This document shows positions 20,210 to 32,146 of a DNA stretch of 64,000 bases, piece by piece. The notes beneath the pieces were generated by a model. The model did not search any database. It was not told the origin of the DNA and worked only from the letters and a program-made list of their open reading frames with translations. Source of the stretch: Novilysobacter antarcticus (GTDB taxonomy: Bacteria; Pseudomonadota; Gammaproteobacteria; Xanthomonadales; Xanthomonadaceae); assembly GCF_019802285.1 (NCBI RefSeq), contig NZ_JAIEUJ010000003.1, positions 1-64,000 on the forward strand. Direction: 5' to 3'. The position numbers and the translations under genes were made by a program. Position 1 is the first letter of the stretch; each line of letters starts with the position of its first letter.

Positions 20210-22141
20210 TTATCCAGCACCCTCTCCTAGCAGGGTTTTTACAACGCTTTCAACCGCAGCAGCGGCGCGACGGGGCGCCAGAAGCCCGGTACGTACGACG
20301 TTCGCGCGGAATTCGCGTCGCACAAGCTCCAACGCGTCTGTGCAATTGGCCAGCCGAACAGCCGTCTGGATGTACTCCTCCGTGGTGTCGCAGATCAAAT
20401 CCTCCATGCCGAGAAACCGGTTCATGCTGACGCTGAGCCTGCCAAGCGCAGTCGCGCCCATACGCGACAATACCGGCAGTCCTGCCGATGCGCATCCCAG
20501 CGCAGTTGCGCCCGCCTGATATCTGAAGGCGTCCAGCATCAGGTCACAACTAGCCGCTCGATCCGCCTGATCCTGCCATGACACTTCGTCGACCAGCATC
20601 AACCTGCGCGGATCGCCACCGAGTTCGGACCACTTCCGCACAAATCCCGCACGCGCGGCGGGATTCAGATATATCAGCAGGTGAAGATCGGTGGCACGGC
20701 TCGTTATTTCCGCCCATGCCGCAACCAGCTCGACATCCAGCTTGTAGGCATTGTTGAAGCTGGCGAACACGGGGACACCCTCGGGAATACCGAAATCGCT
20801 CCTTCTGGGCTGGCCCTTTGGTGCCCGCCCCGAGGGCAGCATGAAGCCCGGCATTCGCAACACGCGATCGTCGTATGCCCAGTCGGCGTGCTCGGGCTGC
20901 ACGTGCTCATCCATCAGGATGCCGTCCAGCCAAGGAGCCTGCTGCCCATGAATGAATCCAAGCCATCCGATCTGAACGGGTGCAGGACGCCGCGCGAGAA
21001 TGCCGGGGCGCGACCCTGCAGTGAAGCCGGTAAGATCGAACAGCACGTCAATCCTATCGTCCGCAACAAGCCTTGCGACCGCATCATCTGCGATATCGCC
21101 GCACTCATGGTGGACGTCAAATTCACCGCGCAGACTCACGCCAAGACGCGAGCGGGAAGCGCGCAGCGAATACCCGAAGACCAGGAATGCCGCACGGTCA
21201 TGGGCAGCAAAAAACCCATCCAGCAAAGTGCCAACGGCATGCTCGCAGAAGTCCGCGGATAGGTAGCCGATGCGAATCCGCCCTGCCGGGCGCGCGTGGA
21301 CATCACTGCTGTCCGCAAGCCCGTTTGCCTGCTGTTGCACACGAGCAACGTAGCGATCAAGGATCGCCATCCGCGCCGATTGTGAGAGCTGAAGGTAGGA
21401 GATAGGAAAGACTTCCGGGACATCGTCGGGCTCACGTTCCTCGAGCCGAAGTGTCGCCTCAAGCAATCCTAAGACTTGTGCTTCTTGCTCGAATTCGCAC
21501 AGCAGCGAACACACTTGCGCCAGCCGGAGCAGAGAATCACTGCGGCCAGGACGCAGTTGACACATCTGGATGTAGCCGGCTCGTGCGGCCACCAAATCAC
21601 CTGCGCGCTCTGCACAGATTGCTACGTTCATGACCTCGGTCGGCTGCGCCCGCATCGCATTGCGGTACGCGTGAGCCGCCTCCACCCAGCGTTCCTGCAG
21701 TTGCAGCGCTTCGCCGAGATAGTGCGATGCCTCCGCGAACGCGGGCGCCAACTGCAAACAGCGACGTAGCGACTGTTCGCCGTCACGCACGGCACCTGTT
21801 CCAACTTGCAAAGACCCCAGCACCAGCCACGCGTGTGGGTCATCCGGCGCCAGATTTGCCGCCTGTGCCGCAGCTTCACGGGCCGGTAGGAGGTCGCCGA
21901 TCGCGCGCAGGCAGAGCGCTAACGCCATCGCACTGTCAGCGCGCGCAGGAGAATCACTCAGCACCGACTCAAACAGAACAGCGGCGTCACTTTCGCGACC
22001 AAGCTGCATCAGCGCTACTGCGTAATCGTGCTTCAGCTGTACATCGTCCGGCTGCTGCAATGCGGCGCGGGCATACCACTCCACTGCTTCGACGAGGCGC
22101 CCCCCAAGGTGCAGTTGACGGGCGCACGCCGCGTCATCCAT
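20210..22141 (-). CDS. TPR O-GlcNAc transferase, SPINDLY family (GT41)
   Basis: A 643-residue protein with N-terminal TPR repeats (about 1-240) and a C-terminal GT41 glycosyltransferase domain. Such enzymes put GlcNAc or another sugar on Ser/Thr of protein substrates. Seen: GYLSADFCEHAVGTLL, whose His matches the catalytic-region His of human OGT, then LFDLTGFTAGSRPGILARRPAPVQIGW in pieces, FASFNNAYKLD with the UDP-contacting Lys, and the late LMLDAFRYQAGATAL, which matches LDTxPxNGGTT-type motifs. The ATG at 22141 is chosen; a TTG nine bases upstream is possible. Its first 8 bases overlap the methyltransferase stop (ATGGATGA), so the two are translationally coupled. GC content is clearly below that of the flanking genes. 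Confidence 0.87.
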   Translation of the reverse strand: MDDAACARQLHLGGRLVEAVEWYARAALQQPDDVQLKHDYAVALMQLGRESDAAVLFESVLSDSPARADSAMALALCLRAIGDLLPAREAAAQAANLAPDDPHAWLVLGSLQVGTGAVRDGEQSLRRCLQLAPAFAEASHYLGEALQLQERWVEAAHAYRNAMRAQPTEVMNVAICAERAGDLVAARAGYIQMCQLRPGRSDSLLRLAQVCSLLCEFEQEAQVLGLLEATLRLEEREPDDVPEVFPISYLQLSQSARMAILDRYVARVQQQANGLADSSDVHARPAGRIRIGYLSADFCEHAVGTLLDGFFAAHDRAAFLVFGYSLRASRSRLGVSLRGEFDVHHECGDIADDAVARLVADDRIDVLFDLTGFTAGSRPGILARRPAPVQIGWLGFIHGQQAPWLDGILMDEHVQPEHADWAYDDRVLRMPGFMLPSGRAPKGQPRRSDFGIPEGVPVFASFNNAYKLDVELVAAWAEITSRATDLHLLIYLNPAARAGFVRKWSELGGDPRRLMLVDEVSWQDQADRAASCDLMLDAFRYQAGATALGCASAGLPVLSRMGATALGRLSVSMNRFLGMEDLICDTTEEYIQTAVRLANCTDALELVRREFRANVVRTGLLAPRRAAAAVESVVKTLLGEGAG

Positions 22142-23123
22142 TGGTCGCAACCAGCGTCCATCCCATTTTCACATCGCCTTCCTGACGAAGCGAACCGCAA
22201 GCCACCCCGTACCCAAGCGCCCCAAACCGTGCAGCAATCTCGAGCAAGGCAGCCTCGTCAAGGAGCGCGGCACGCATTTGCCGCAGGCGCTCGCGCTCAT
22301 CTACAAGGGAGTCTACTGCGTCATCCAGCGCGGACAGGGCCCCGCGCGGATCCTGAACCCCCTGCCGGACAATACCGACAAGTCGCTGCGCAAATGTTCT
22401 GAGCACCTCAGGGCAATCCTTTGCAGCAACCCGGTCCATTACCTCAGCGGCAGACATGTTGAAGCTGCTACGAATTGCCTCGGCACTCGAGTCATTGGCG
22501 AGCTGTCGCCTTTGCTCCGGATATGGAGTGGTCAGGAAGAGTTCCAGCAGTTTACGGGTCCGCTCCACTGTCGGGGTGTTGGATAGAAGGTAGTCGCAGC
22601 CTTCCAGTTGCTTGAGTGATACCCGGGCAATCACCGAGTCATCGCTGTGAAGGATCATCGCGATCCGCCCATGAGCCTTCAATATCCGGTGCATCTCGGC
22701 GATTGAGGCGGGGATTGAGGTGTACTCGAAAACGTACTGACAACAGACCAGATCGACGCTTCCATTCTTGAACGGCGTCTTGTCGATCGATGTCCGGGGA
22801 TGGAATTCGATGCCCCGGTAGAATCCCGACCCACCAGTCCTGCTCGCAACTGGTGAAATATCCGCCACGTCTATGCCGTGGATGTCGAATTCCACAGCGC
22901 GCTCGCGCGCATGATCACGAGCCAACACTGCAACTGCGCCGTTCCCGGTGCCAACATCTAGCACACAGGCGCCGTCGGCAAGCGTCAGGAACTGTTCCGT
23001 CCAGAACCGGTGTATTTCACCGTCATAATTTCCGGTGATGGCGGTTGCGCACGAGTGGAGTACACCGGCTCGCCAGAGCCTGGACCATGGCGCCGCGGTG
23101 AAACCTTCAGACGAGGACGGCAT
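22134..23123 (-). CDS. SAM-dependent methyltransferase, class I
   Basis: A 329-residue protein with a Rossmann-type methyltransferase domain. Motif I is CVLDVGTGNGAVAVLA (residues about 55-70), the acidic motif II is IHGIDVADISP, and motif post-II is DLVCCQYVFEYTSI followed by AEMHRILKAHGRIAMIL, the usual methyltransf_11 order. The C-terminal 150 residues are helical and charged (DERERLRQMRAALLDE) and could be a coiled coil. Substrate unknown; methylation of a glycan or of the glycosylated protein is suggested by the coupled O-GlcNAc transferase. It is the first gene of the three-gene run. Start MPSSSEGF at 23123 is chosen over an upstream frame extension of 27 residues. Confidence 0.83.
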   Translation of the reverse strand: MPSSSEGFTAAPWSRLWRAGVLHSCATAITGNYDGEIHRFWTEQFLTLADGACVLDVGTGNGAVAVLARDHARERAVEFDIHGIDVADISPVASRTGGSGFYRGIEFHPRTSIDKTPFKNGSVDLVCCQYVFEYTSIPASIAEMHRILKAHGRIAMILHSDDSVIARVSLKQLEGCDYLLSNTPTVERTRKLLELFLTTPYPEQRRQLANDSSAEAIRSSFNMSAAEVMDRVAAKDCPEVLRTFAQRLVGIVRQGVQDPRGALSALDDAVDSLVDERERLRQMRAALLDEAALLEIAARFGALGYGVACGSLRQEGDVKMGWTLVATNG

Positions 23124-23584
23124 CAGGAGATCTTTAGATTCGTTGGATGATGATCGGGAGCAGCGGTGTCTGGAAGCCTCCGACTGCGCACGCCAACCGC
23201 GCAAGTTTTACGGGCGACGACGATGCGTGGACAGTCTATCGTATGCAAATTCTCAGTGGGAATGATAGGAAAAATCGGCGCATTCCGGCGTGTGGCGCAA
23301 TTGCCGCGGAGCAGCTGGTACGGCGTCTGAAGATTCCTGCTTGGCGGATCCCGTAACGTCGCGCGCTCCACTGGGGTTGTAAACGCGCGCCGAGCCGTTC
23401 AGCTCCGCGCTAGAGTCACATAGTTGGACACAGAAGATCGGGAACCAGCTGGCATTGAGGTGGCTAACTTTGCCCTGAGATGGGCTGGGGTGATGTTGAA
23501 CATAGGGTGCATATTAATTGCGGGATTGCGCAGCTACTCGTGGATATACAAACAGAGTACCGGTGGCTAATGCGTCCCTCACGG
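23124..23584. other. Intergenic region upstream of the glycosylation run
   Basis: About 460 bp without a supportable gene, between the methyltransferase start and the terminator of the TonB-dependent receptor. It is noticeably AT-richer than the rest of the window and must hold the promoter of the leftward methyltransferase-OGT-TPR run. Short open frames exist on both strands but have no ribosome binding sites or family resemblance. I cannot name a specific promoter or repeat here. Confidence 0.6.
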
Positions 23585-23618
23585 GAAAAAAAACGGCCCG
23601 CGCTAAGCGGGCCGTTTT
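23585..23618 (-). terminator. Rho-independent terminator of the TonB-dependent receptor gene
   Basis: A perfect 8-bp stem (CGGCCCGC / GCGGGCCG, 23594-23601 and 23607-23614) with a 5-nt loop. Read on the minus strand it lies just beyond the receptor stop and ends in a run of eight T. The T-run on the other side may make it bidirectional. Confidence 0.93.
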
Positions 23619-23643
23619 GCTGTTACATGAAACTATGAATCAA

Positions 23644-26313
23644 TCAGAAATTCTGAGTGTAGTTCATGTACATCATGCGGCCGTAGATGTTGTAAAGACC
23701 GTTGTCGTAGTACGGGAATCCGTACAGATTGTCATTGTACGGTGGCTGCTTATTGGCTAGGTTACGCGCACCCAGCGCAACACGGGCGTTCCAAGGCAGG
23801 TTGACGCCAGCCTGAAGGTCGTAAGTGACCCACGATGGCAGGCTCTCGTCCGGCGCATCGTTGGAGCTGCTCCCGATGTAGTTCGTGATCAGCGTTACGT
23901 CGAAGTCACCTCGGGACCAACCCAGAGCGAGCGAAGCGCGGTCCTCAGGGTAACCGGCAGTGCCAGCGTACTCAATCGTTCCGCCAACGATTGGAGTGAA
24001 GTCGTACTCCAGCGTGTGCGACCAGGTCAACTTGCCGTTGAAGCTACCAGCCGCACCGGTGTCTACGCGGTAGTTGGCTTCAAAGTCCACGCCACGGACG
24101 GTCTGCACCGCGCCGTTATCAACCGGAAGCATGATCTGGTTCGGTATACCCGGGAGAACTGCACCGTTCGGCGCGATAATCGGGTTGCCGCGAATAACGC
24201 CGTAACCCGGCACGCCATTGTCGCCGTTGCGGAATGCCACGCCGCGCGGGACAGTCGAGATCACGTTCTCGAGTTCGACGTCGTAGTAATCCAGCGCGAC
24301 GGAGACGTTTGCGTTCGGACTCCAAACCGCACCCAAGCCCCAGTTGGTGGACTCTTCTGGAATCAGATTCTCGTTGGACGAGACAATCCACACATACTGA
24401 TCAGTACTGGCGCAGGGGTTGACCGGATAAGGCTGGTAAGCCGGATTGCCTATAGCAGTCTGGGCCGCTTGCAGCGCGGCACATGCCAACTCATCACCAC
24501 CCGGATGGGGCGGATTGGCGGTGCTGACCGGAGGACTGTTGAGATTGGTGGCCGAACTTGCGCCATACAGGTCAGCCAAGGTTGGCGCACGGAAGCCTTC
24601 GCCCCACGATCCGCGGAACAGCAGGGAATCGATCGGACGGAACTCCATCGACACGCGCGGCGAGAACTTGCTGCCAACGTCGTTGTAGCTGTCATAACGA
24701 CCAGCCAATGTGAAGTCCAGCGTATCCAACACCGGAATCAGGGCCTCAAAGTAGCCCGCGTAGTAAGCGCGCTCACCGTTGGCACCCGCGCCTGCCGACC
24801 CAAACACGTTGCCGGCCGCGCTCTGCGCGTCATATACGACATCGAGGCGGTCATCGCGGTATTCGAAGCCGGTCACGACGCTGACCGCCCCGGCCGGCAT
24901 GTCGAACAGGTCGAATCCGATGTGGCCGTCAGCACCGAAGGAGCGGTTGGCGGTCTCGACCAGCACGGTGTGGCCGACCATCGGACCCGCTGCTGCGACG
25001 CTCGGGTGGGTCGGATCAAACGGGTTGTACTGGCCGGCGTCAATCAGCGCCTGCAGCGTGCTGCCGATGCCGTAGTTGTAATTGACGCTGCTGAGGGCGG
25101 ACTTGCCGTGGGTGACCGCGAGCTCCCAATCGGCGCCGCCGAAGAGGTCGTTCATGCCCTTAAGGCCCAGGGTGTACTCGCGATGGGTGTCGCGACGAAC
25201 CGAATCGCGGGTGCCCAGCGGGGTAAAGCGGTAATACAACGTCCCATCGACCCCAAATGGGTTGAAGGGGTTGCTGGCCGCAATGGTTGGCAGCACGCCC
25301 GGGCCGCGACCGGCATTGTCGACCGGCGCCGAAGCGTAGACGCCCAGGCTTTCGGTGTTCGAGTTCAGGCCACGAAAAAACGCCGACGTATTGTCAGTGA
25401 GATCAAAGTTGCCGTTGATCAGGAGCGCGTCACGCGACAGCGAGGACTCGTTGGCCGAGGTAGCGCCGTGATCGAAGCCGCAACGTGTGGGCGAGATGCG
25501 GTAGCTGTTCTCGAACGTATCGCAGTTCGGCGCGCTGACAAGACCGCCCGGCCCTGCGAAGGTGGCCGAAGAGTTGTAAGTGCTCAGGCCGAATGCGTAG
25601 CCCGCGTCCGCGAGCTGGCCCCGGATGTCACGGTTGTACATCATGTCGCGCTCTTGGTGGTCAAGAACGAACGTGACGTTGCCACGATCCGAGCTCACGC
25701 CACCGGAGACACTGAAAGTGTTGCCGTTTGGACCCGGGCCCGACGACGTCTCGTAGCCGGCAGCCACGGTCAGACCTTCATAGTCCTTGCGCAGGATGAT
25801 GTTCACCACGCCACCGATAGCGTCGGAACCGTAGATGGCGCCAGCGCCTTCGCGAAGGATCTCGATCCGCTCAACCGCGGAGGTCGGGATCATATTGATA
25901 TTGGCCGCGCCACCGTCCAAGGAGCCGGAGGCGGTCATGCGACGTCCGTCCAGCAACACCAAGGTGTACGCGGAACCGAGGCCGCGCAGACTGATGGTGG
26001 AGAACGAGCCGGTTGCGGAGCCGGACGATTCCCGGGTGGAACCGAAAGAGTTGTACACGTTGTTTCGCAGGAAGTCGGAGACCGACAACTCACCGGCTGC
26101 CTCAATGTCCTGGCGGCTAATGGTAGTGATCGGAGCTGCTGTCTCCATGTCCACGCGTTTGATACGCGAACCGGTGACTTCAATGCGGTCGAGGGTGGTG
26201 GCCTGGGAAGCGGGAGCTTCCTGTGCGCCGGCAATAGCCGGCACAAGTGCCACGGCGACGGCGGCCGGCAGCATGCCGAGACGCAGCGCAGGGCGCAAAT
26301 TGCGGTAGTTCAT
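23644..26313 (-). CDS. TonB-dependent receptor
   Basis: An 889-residue outer-membrane receptor. It has a signal peptide (LPAAVAVALVPAIAGAQ, cleavage near residue 30), a plug domain starting at TTLDRIEVTGSRI, with TLVLLDGRRM, the VERIEILREGAGAIYGSDAIGGVVNII plug signature in pieces, and then a 22-strand barrel ending in the terminal aromatic Phe. The extracellular loops are long and Asn/Gly-rich, as in the large Xanthomonas-type receptors for sugars, peptides or siderophores. The substrate is not evident. An AraC-type regulator gene ends 68 bp upstream on the same strand, and a membrane CadC-like sensor lies beyond it, suggesting a locally regulated uptake cassette. A strong terminator follows. 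Confidence 0.95.
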   Translation of the reverse strand: MNYRNLRPALRLGMLPAAVAVALVPAIAGAQEAPASQATTLDRIEVTGSRIKRVDMETAAPITTISRQDIEAAGELSVSDFLRNNVYNSFGSTRESSGSATGSFSTISLRGLGSAYTLVLLDGRRMTASGSLDGGAANINMIPTSAVERIEILREGAGAIYGSDAIGGVVNIILRKDYEGLTVAAGYETSSGPGPNGNTFSVSGGVSSDRGNVTFVLDHQERDMMYNRDIRGQLADAGYAFGLSTYNSSATFAGPGGLVSAPNCDTFENSYRISPTRCGFDHGATSANESSLSRDALLINGNFDLTDNTSAFFRGLNSNTESLGVYASAPVDNAGRGPGVLPTIAASNPFNPFGVDGTLYYRFTPLGTRDSVRRDTHREYTLGLKGMNDLFGGADWELAVTHGKSALSSVNYNYGIGSTLQALIDAGQYNPFDPTHPSVAAAGPMVGHTVLVETANRSFGADGHIGFDLFDMPAGAVSVVTGFEYRDDRLDVVYDAQSAAGNVFGSAGAGANGERAYYAGYFEALIPVLDTLDFTLAGRYDSYNDVGSKFSPRVSMEFRPIDSLLFRGSWGEGFRAPTLADLYGASSATNLNSPPVSTANPPHPGGDELACAALQAAQTAIGNPAYQPYPVNPCASTDQYVWIVSSNENLIPEESTNWGLGAVWSPNANVSVALDYYDVELENVISTVPRGVAFRNGDNGVPGYGVIRGNPIIAPNGAVLPGIPNQIMLPVDNGAVQTVRGVDFEANYRVDTGAAGSFNGKLTWSHTLEYDFTPIVGGTIEYAGTAGYPEDRASLALGWSRGDFDVTLITNYIGSSSNDAPDESLPSWVTYDLQAGVNLPWNARVALGARNLANKQPPYNDNLYGFPYYDNGLYNIYGRMMYMNYTQNF

Positions 26314-26381
26314 CGGGGTCTATCTCCAATAACGTTATGGGCGTGTTAAACGCACCGAACACGCTACGACTCAACCGACAT

Positions 26382-27293
26382 TCATGCTTTGCTTAGTTCA
26401 TCCTGTAACTTTGCCGATCCTGCCCTCCCGGAGATTGCAGCGGCTTTCCGGTAGTTGGTGGCCGAGGTCTTGTAGCGCGCCCGGAAGGCACGGGCAAAGC
26501 TGCAGCAGTTGTCGAAGCCGGAGGCGGCAGCGACCTCGCCGACCATCATCTGGCTGTTGCGGAGCAGCTCCGCCGCCTGCTCAAGCCGCATCCGGGCGGA
26601 GGCCGATTGCGGGCTCTCCCCATACAGTCCGTGGAAGGTCTTGGAGAAGTACCAGCTGGAGAAGCTGGTCAGCTCGGCCAGTTCGCTGATCCGCACCACG
26701 CGGTCGCGATTGCCATACAGGTACATGTGCGCGCGCTGCAGGCGACCAAATACCTGGCGCTTGCGACGGCGTGAACGGCCCGGGCACAAGGGGATGTTCG
26801 CGCTCATCTCGCTCTGCATGGACGCCAGCTTCAACAGCAGCGGCCGCAGGGTTCCGACCGTCGCCGCGGCGTCGATCGCCGGTGCCGCCAACAGACGACG
26901 GGCGGCGGAACGCCACAGGTCGAGGAACATGCGCACCTCGTCGAGCCGGAGGTGTCCGCGTCCTGGATAGAGACCAGGCTCGGCAAGCTCGCCGGCTGCC
27001 TGCACCATCTCGGCACCCAGGCCGATCCCGACGCAGAGCCCATGGCGGTCTGACTGGATGTTGGGTCGGGAGTCACGTTCGAAGGCGATCCAGTCGCCGC
27101 GGCGCAGGCGGAACTTGCCTTCCCGCGCTTCAACCCATGACGTCCCGCGCACTTGGACCCAGACGGAAAAAACCGTCGGTGGTAGCTGCAGGCTGCCCAG
27201 ACGGGACACAGCCATGCAGCGGACCTGCGCCTCGTTATCAGAGGGTTCTACCTGCAACTGCTGACCGCGATCAGCCCACACCAGACTTTCCAT
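26382..27293 (-). CDS. AraC-family transcriptional regulator
   Basis: A 303-residue regulator. The N-terminal 170 residues form a ligand-sensing half with the GTSWVEAREGKFRLRRGDWIAF stretch, typical of a cupin-like sensor. The C-terminal 100 residues hold the two helix-turn-helix units of AraC/XylS proteins (ISELAELTSFSSWYFSKTFHGLYGESP and VGEVAAASGFDNCCSFARAFRARY, given in part). A basic SRRRKRQ patch separates the halves. It sits directly upstream of the TonB-dependent receptor in the same orientation with a 68 bp gap, so it may control that gene or be co-transcribed with it. The inducer is unknown. Confidence 0.92.
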   Translation of the reverse strand: MESLVWADRGQQLQVEPSDNEAQVRCMAVSRLGSLQLPPTVFSVWVQVRGTSWVEAREGKFRLRRGDWIAFERDSRPNIQSDRHGLCVGIGLGAEMVQAAGELAEPGLYPGRGHLRLDEVRMFLDLWRSAARRLLAAPAIDAAATVGTLRPLLLKLASMQSEMSANIPLCPGRSRRRKRQVFGRLQRAHMYLYGNRDRVVRISELAELTSFSSWYFSKTFHGLYGESPQSASARMRLEQAAELLRNSQMMVGEVAAASGFDNCCSFARAFRARYKTSATNYRKAAAISGRAGSAKLQDELSKA

Positions 27294-27467
27294 CTTGAAC
27301 TCCTGGACAACGTGCCTGACAAGGCCGGCATATTTGCCTGATCAGCCCGGAGAGTCCCGTGGGTTTGCAAAAATTTGCACGAAATCGTGCCGAATCAGCT
27401 GCCGACAAAGTTCCGAAAGCAATTTACCATTGAATTTCAATGGCTTGCTGAACGACGGGCATACTTT

Positions 27468-29825
27468 CTACTCCGTCGGACTCAGCGTGGCAAAACCGAT
27501 ATCGCCCCCGTCGTACTCGGCCAGGGTGATGAACAGCTGCGCGGTGCGCGGGTTGAACGTAAAGGCGCGGGTCGCGGCCCTACGGTCGGCGTCGAGGCAG
27601 ACCTGCTGCCCCTCGCCATTGCGGACGTTTACCATCAACGCGGGGCAGTCGGGTGTACGCCGGACCAGGTACGTTCCGCCATCGCTGGCCGCGGCCCAGG
27701 CGTGGTGCCAGCGTGAAAGGCCCTCCGGCAACTCCAGAGGCCGGATGCTTTCCGGTTCCAAGTCCACATCCATCTGCCATAGGCCCGGATCGCCGAGTCG
27801 GGAGAAAATGACGCGGTTGCGTGGTCCATCCACCTGCACCCGGGTCACGTCATCCATGGTCGTGAGCGGCTCGCCGGGCCGGTCCGTGTCAGCAAACAGG
27901 CTAAGGCGCAACCGGCCATCACCGCGGTCGGCCAATACCAGCAACCGCTGATCCGGACCGTCAGGGCCCGGGGCGAATGCCGCCTGGACGGGTTTGCTGA
28001 CCGGCAAGCGCAAGCGGGTGATGCGACCACTGTCGGCGAGCACCGCGAACACGCCGGATGCATCCGATTCGGGCGATGCCCCGCGCCGGCTGCCGACCAG
28101 CACGATCCGCTTGCTGTCGCTGGACCATGACGCGGGCTGACGCGAGTCGGGCTGTATGCCTTCCAGCATCCGGAGCGAGCCGGGATCGTCCACATCGCCC
28201 CACCACAGTCCGAAGGGGCCGGCGCGATCGGAGGCGAACACCAGTTGGCGACCATCAGGCGCGATGGACGGCACGCGGTCGCGGCCGGACGACGCGAACA
28301 GGCGCCCGCCGATTTGCTCACCGCTACCGCTGAAGCGATAGATACCAAATCGGGGGTGCCGCAGAACGTAGGCGATGGACGCGACGTCGCGAGCGACGGC
28401 GGGCTGCTCGCCATCCTCCACGCCCAGCTCGACGTGATTCCCACTGGCAATGTCAAAGCGGAAAAGATGACTGACGCCTTCGGTGCGGCGGGCATACACC
28501 AATCCGCTGCTGTCGGGGAGCCAGTCCCAACCGAGGAATTCGGCGCCCATCCGGGTCAGGCGTTCGGCGCTGCCTCCGGCGGCCGGTATGCGCCAGAAGT
28601 CGGCCAGTGGCGAGTTGCGCAGGAATACGATCCACTGGCCATCCGGCGAGTAGCGCGGGGACGAGTCAAGACGATCGGGGTTGGCATCGTATTCAATCGG
28701 ACGGAGTTCGCCGCTTGCAAGATCAAGCACCTGCAATCCCGGGCCGTCGCCACCGTCCAGGATGAAACCGTCGCCTCCGGGCGTCCAGCTGAAATTCGGC
28801 TGCTTGTCGGGATCGCAGGCGGCGACAGTGCGCTCTCCGCGTCCTGTCGCGCGCACCACCATCAATCGGCAGTCCTGGCCCGGCGTGACCCGCAGGAAGG
28901 CGATGTCGCGCGCGTCGGGCGACCACTGGGGGGAGGAGTCCTCGGCCATGCCTTCGGGAAAGGTCAACTGGCGCGGCGCGACCGGAGCGGTTGTCTGCAT
29001 CATTATTGAAATGTTGCGCTGGCCTTGCGGAATGGCCATGTAGGCCACCAGCCCGCCGCCGGGACTGAGCGTGGGCGCCAGCTCGAATCCGGGTGCGGAG
29101 GTGATCAGGTACGGCTCGATCCGCTCGGTGGTCGCCGGCCGCGCATCTGCCGATGCGTCCTCGCTCAATGCATTTGACGACCGGCTGACCAGCCACCAGA
29201 CAGCGATAATGGCAAATCCGAGCACCAGCAGCGCCGCTGCGAGGATCGACCAAACGCGCCATCGGGAGCCACCGTGCCGCGTGTTTGCAACATCCAACGT
29301 ATCTTGCGGCGCGCTTGAGGGTCGCTGGGGCGCGGCTGTAGCGATCGGAGCCGGCGGAACCGTCGCGGCGACGCCGGGTGGCTCATCGGCAACGACGCCC
29401 GGCTCCGGCGCAACAGGCGGTTCGAGCACCGCTTCGGCGCCAGCCACGTCGCTCGCTGCGGGGGCGGACGTCGGCGGGGCGGGACTCTCGACGCTGGCGA
29501 GCAGCCGATAGCCGCCCTTGGCGATCGTTTCGATGTATCGGGGATCACCACGCACCTCCTGGAAGGCCTTGCGCAGCTGGGTCACCGCCTGGGTCAGCAC
29601 GTCATCACTGGGGAGGGTGTCGGGCCAGACCTGCTCCAGAAGTGCCTCGCGGCTGACTACGCGGTCCGCGCTGTCCACCAATACCAGCAGGACGGCCATC
29701 GCCTTGGGCGTGACCCGGAACGGGCGGCGGGCACCGGGAGCGTGGATTTCGCGCGACAACACGTCGACCGTGCATTGACCAATGCGCAGTCTTTCAGGCG
29801 AGGGGGACGCGTCAGGCGGCAACAT
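27468..29825 (-). CDS. CadC-like membrane transcriptional regulator with PD40 propeller
   Basis: A 785-residue single-pass membrane protein. Residues about 12-112 are an OmpR/PhoB-type winged helix (FRVTPKAMAVLLVLV, TQAVTQLRKAF and KGGYRLLA motifs). Residues about 113-188 are a Pro/Ala-rich linker, and one transmembrane segment lies at about 191-213. The rest, about 570 residues, is periplasmic and made of WD40/PD40-like beta-propeller strands (WSPDARDIAFLR, YSPDGQWIVFLR, IAPDGRQLVFASD). This is the ToxR/CadC layout, DNA binding in the cytoplasm and sensing outside, with a TolB-like sensor. It lies upstream of the AraC and receptor genes (174 bp gap). The signal sensed is unknown. Confidence 0.9.
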   Translation of the reverse strand: MLPPDASPSPERLRIGQCTVDVLSREIHAPGARRPFRVTPKAMAVLLVLVDSADRVVSREALLEQVWPDTLPSDDVLTQAVTQLRKAFQEVRGDPRYIETIAKGGYRLLASVESPAPPTSAPAASDVAGAEAVLEPPVAPEPGVVADEPPGVAATVPPAPIATAAPQRPSSAPQDTLDVANTRHGGSRWRVWSILAAALLVLGFAIIAVWWLVSRSSNALSEDASADARPATTERIEPYLITSAPGFELAPTLSPGGGLVAYMAIPQGQRNISIMMQTTAPVAPRQLTFPEGMAEDSSPQWSPDARDIAFLRVTPGQDCRLMVVRATGRGERTVAACDPDKQPNFSWTPGGDGFILDGGDGPGLQVLDLASGELRPIEYDANPDRLDSSPRYSPDGQWIVFLRNSPLADFWRIPAAGGSAERLTRMGAEFLGWDWLPDSSGLVYARRTEGVSHLFRFDIASGNHVELGVEDGEQPAVARDVASIAYVLRHPRFGIYRFSGSGEQIGGRLFASSGRDRVPSIAPDGRQLVFASDRAGPFGLWWGDVDDPGSLRMLEGIQPDSRQPASWSSDSKRIVLVGSRRGASPESDASGVFAVLADSGRITRLRLPVSKPVQAAFAPGPDGPDQRLLVLADRGDGRLRLSLFADTDRPGEPLTTMDDVTRVQVDGPRNRVIFSRLGDPGLWQMDVDLEPESIRPLELPEGLSRWHHAWAAASDGGTYLVRRTPDCPALMVNVRNGEGQQVCLDADRRAATRAFTFNPRTAQLFITLAEYDGGDIGFATLSPTE

Positions 29826-30001
29826 GAATACGCACGATTATCCGGGTGCGAAGCCATTTCGCCATATGCCCAAAGTCCACTACCGGCAGGGTCGGCAAAT
29901 CTCTGGACTTCATCCAGCAAACGATAGCACCGCTGCGCACCGCCGTGACGCTTAGCTGCAGATGCCGGACAACCGCTCTGCGCGGCTGCCCTGCCCTGCG
30001 G

Positions 30002-32146
<2,145 letters not shown>

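Noticed and set aside
23390-23470. A possible insertion-sequence remnant in the AT-richer gap upstream of the methyltransferase
   Set aside because: No inverted repeats, target duplication or transposase fragment could be recognised.
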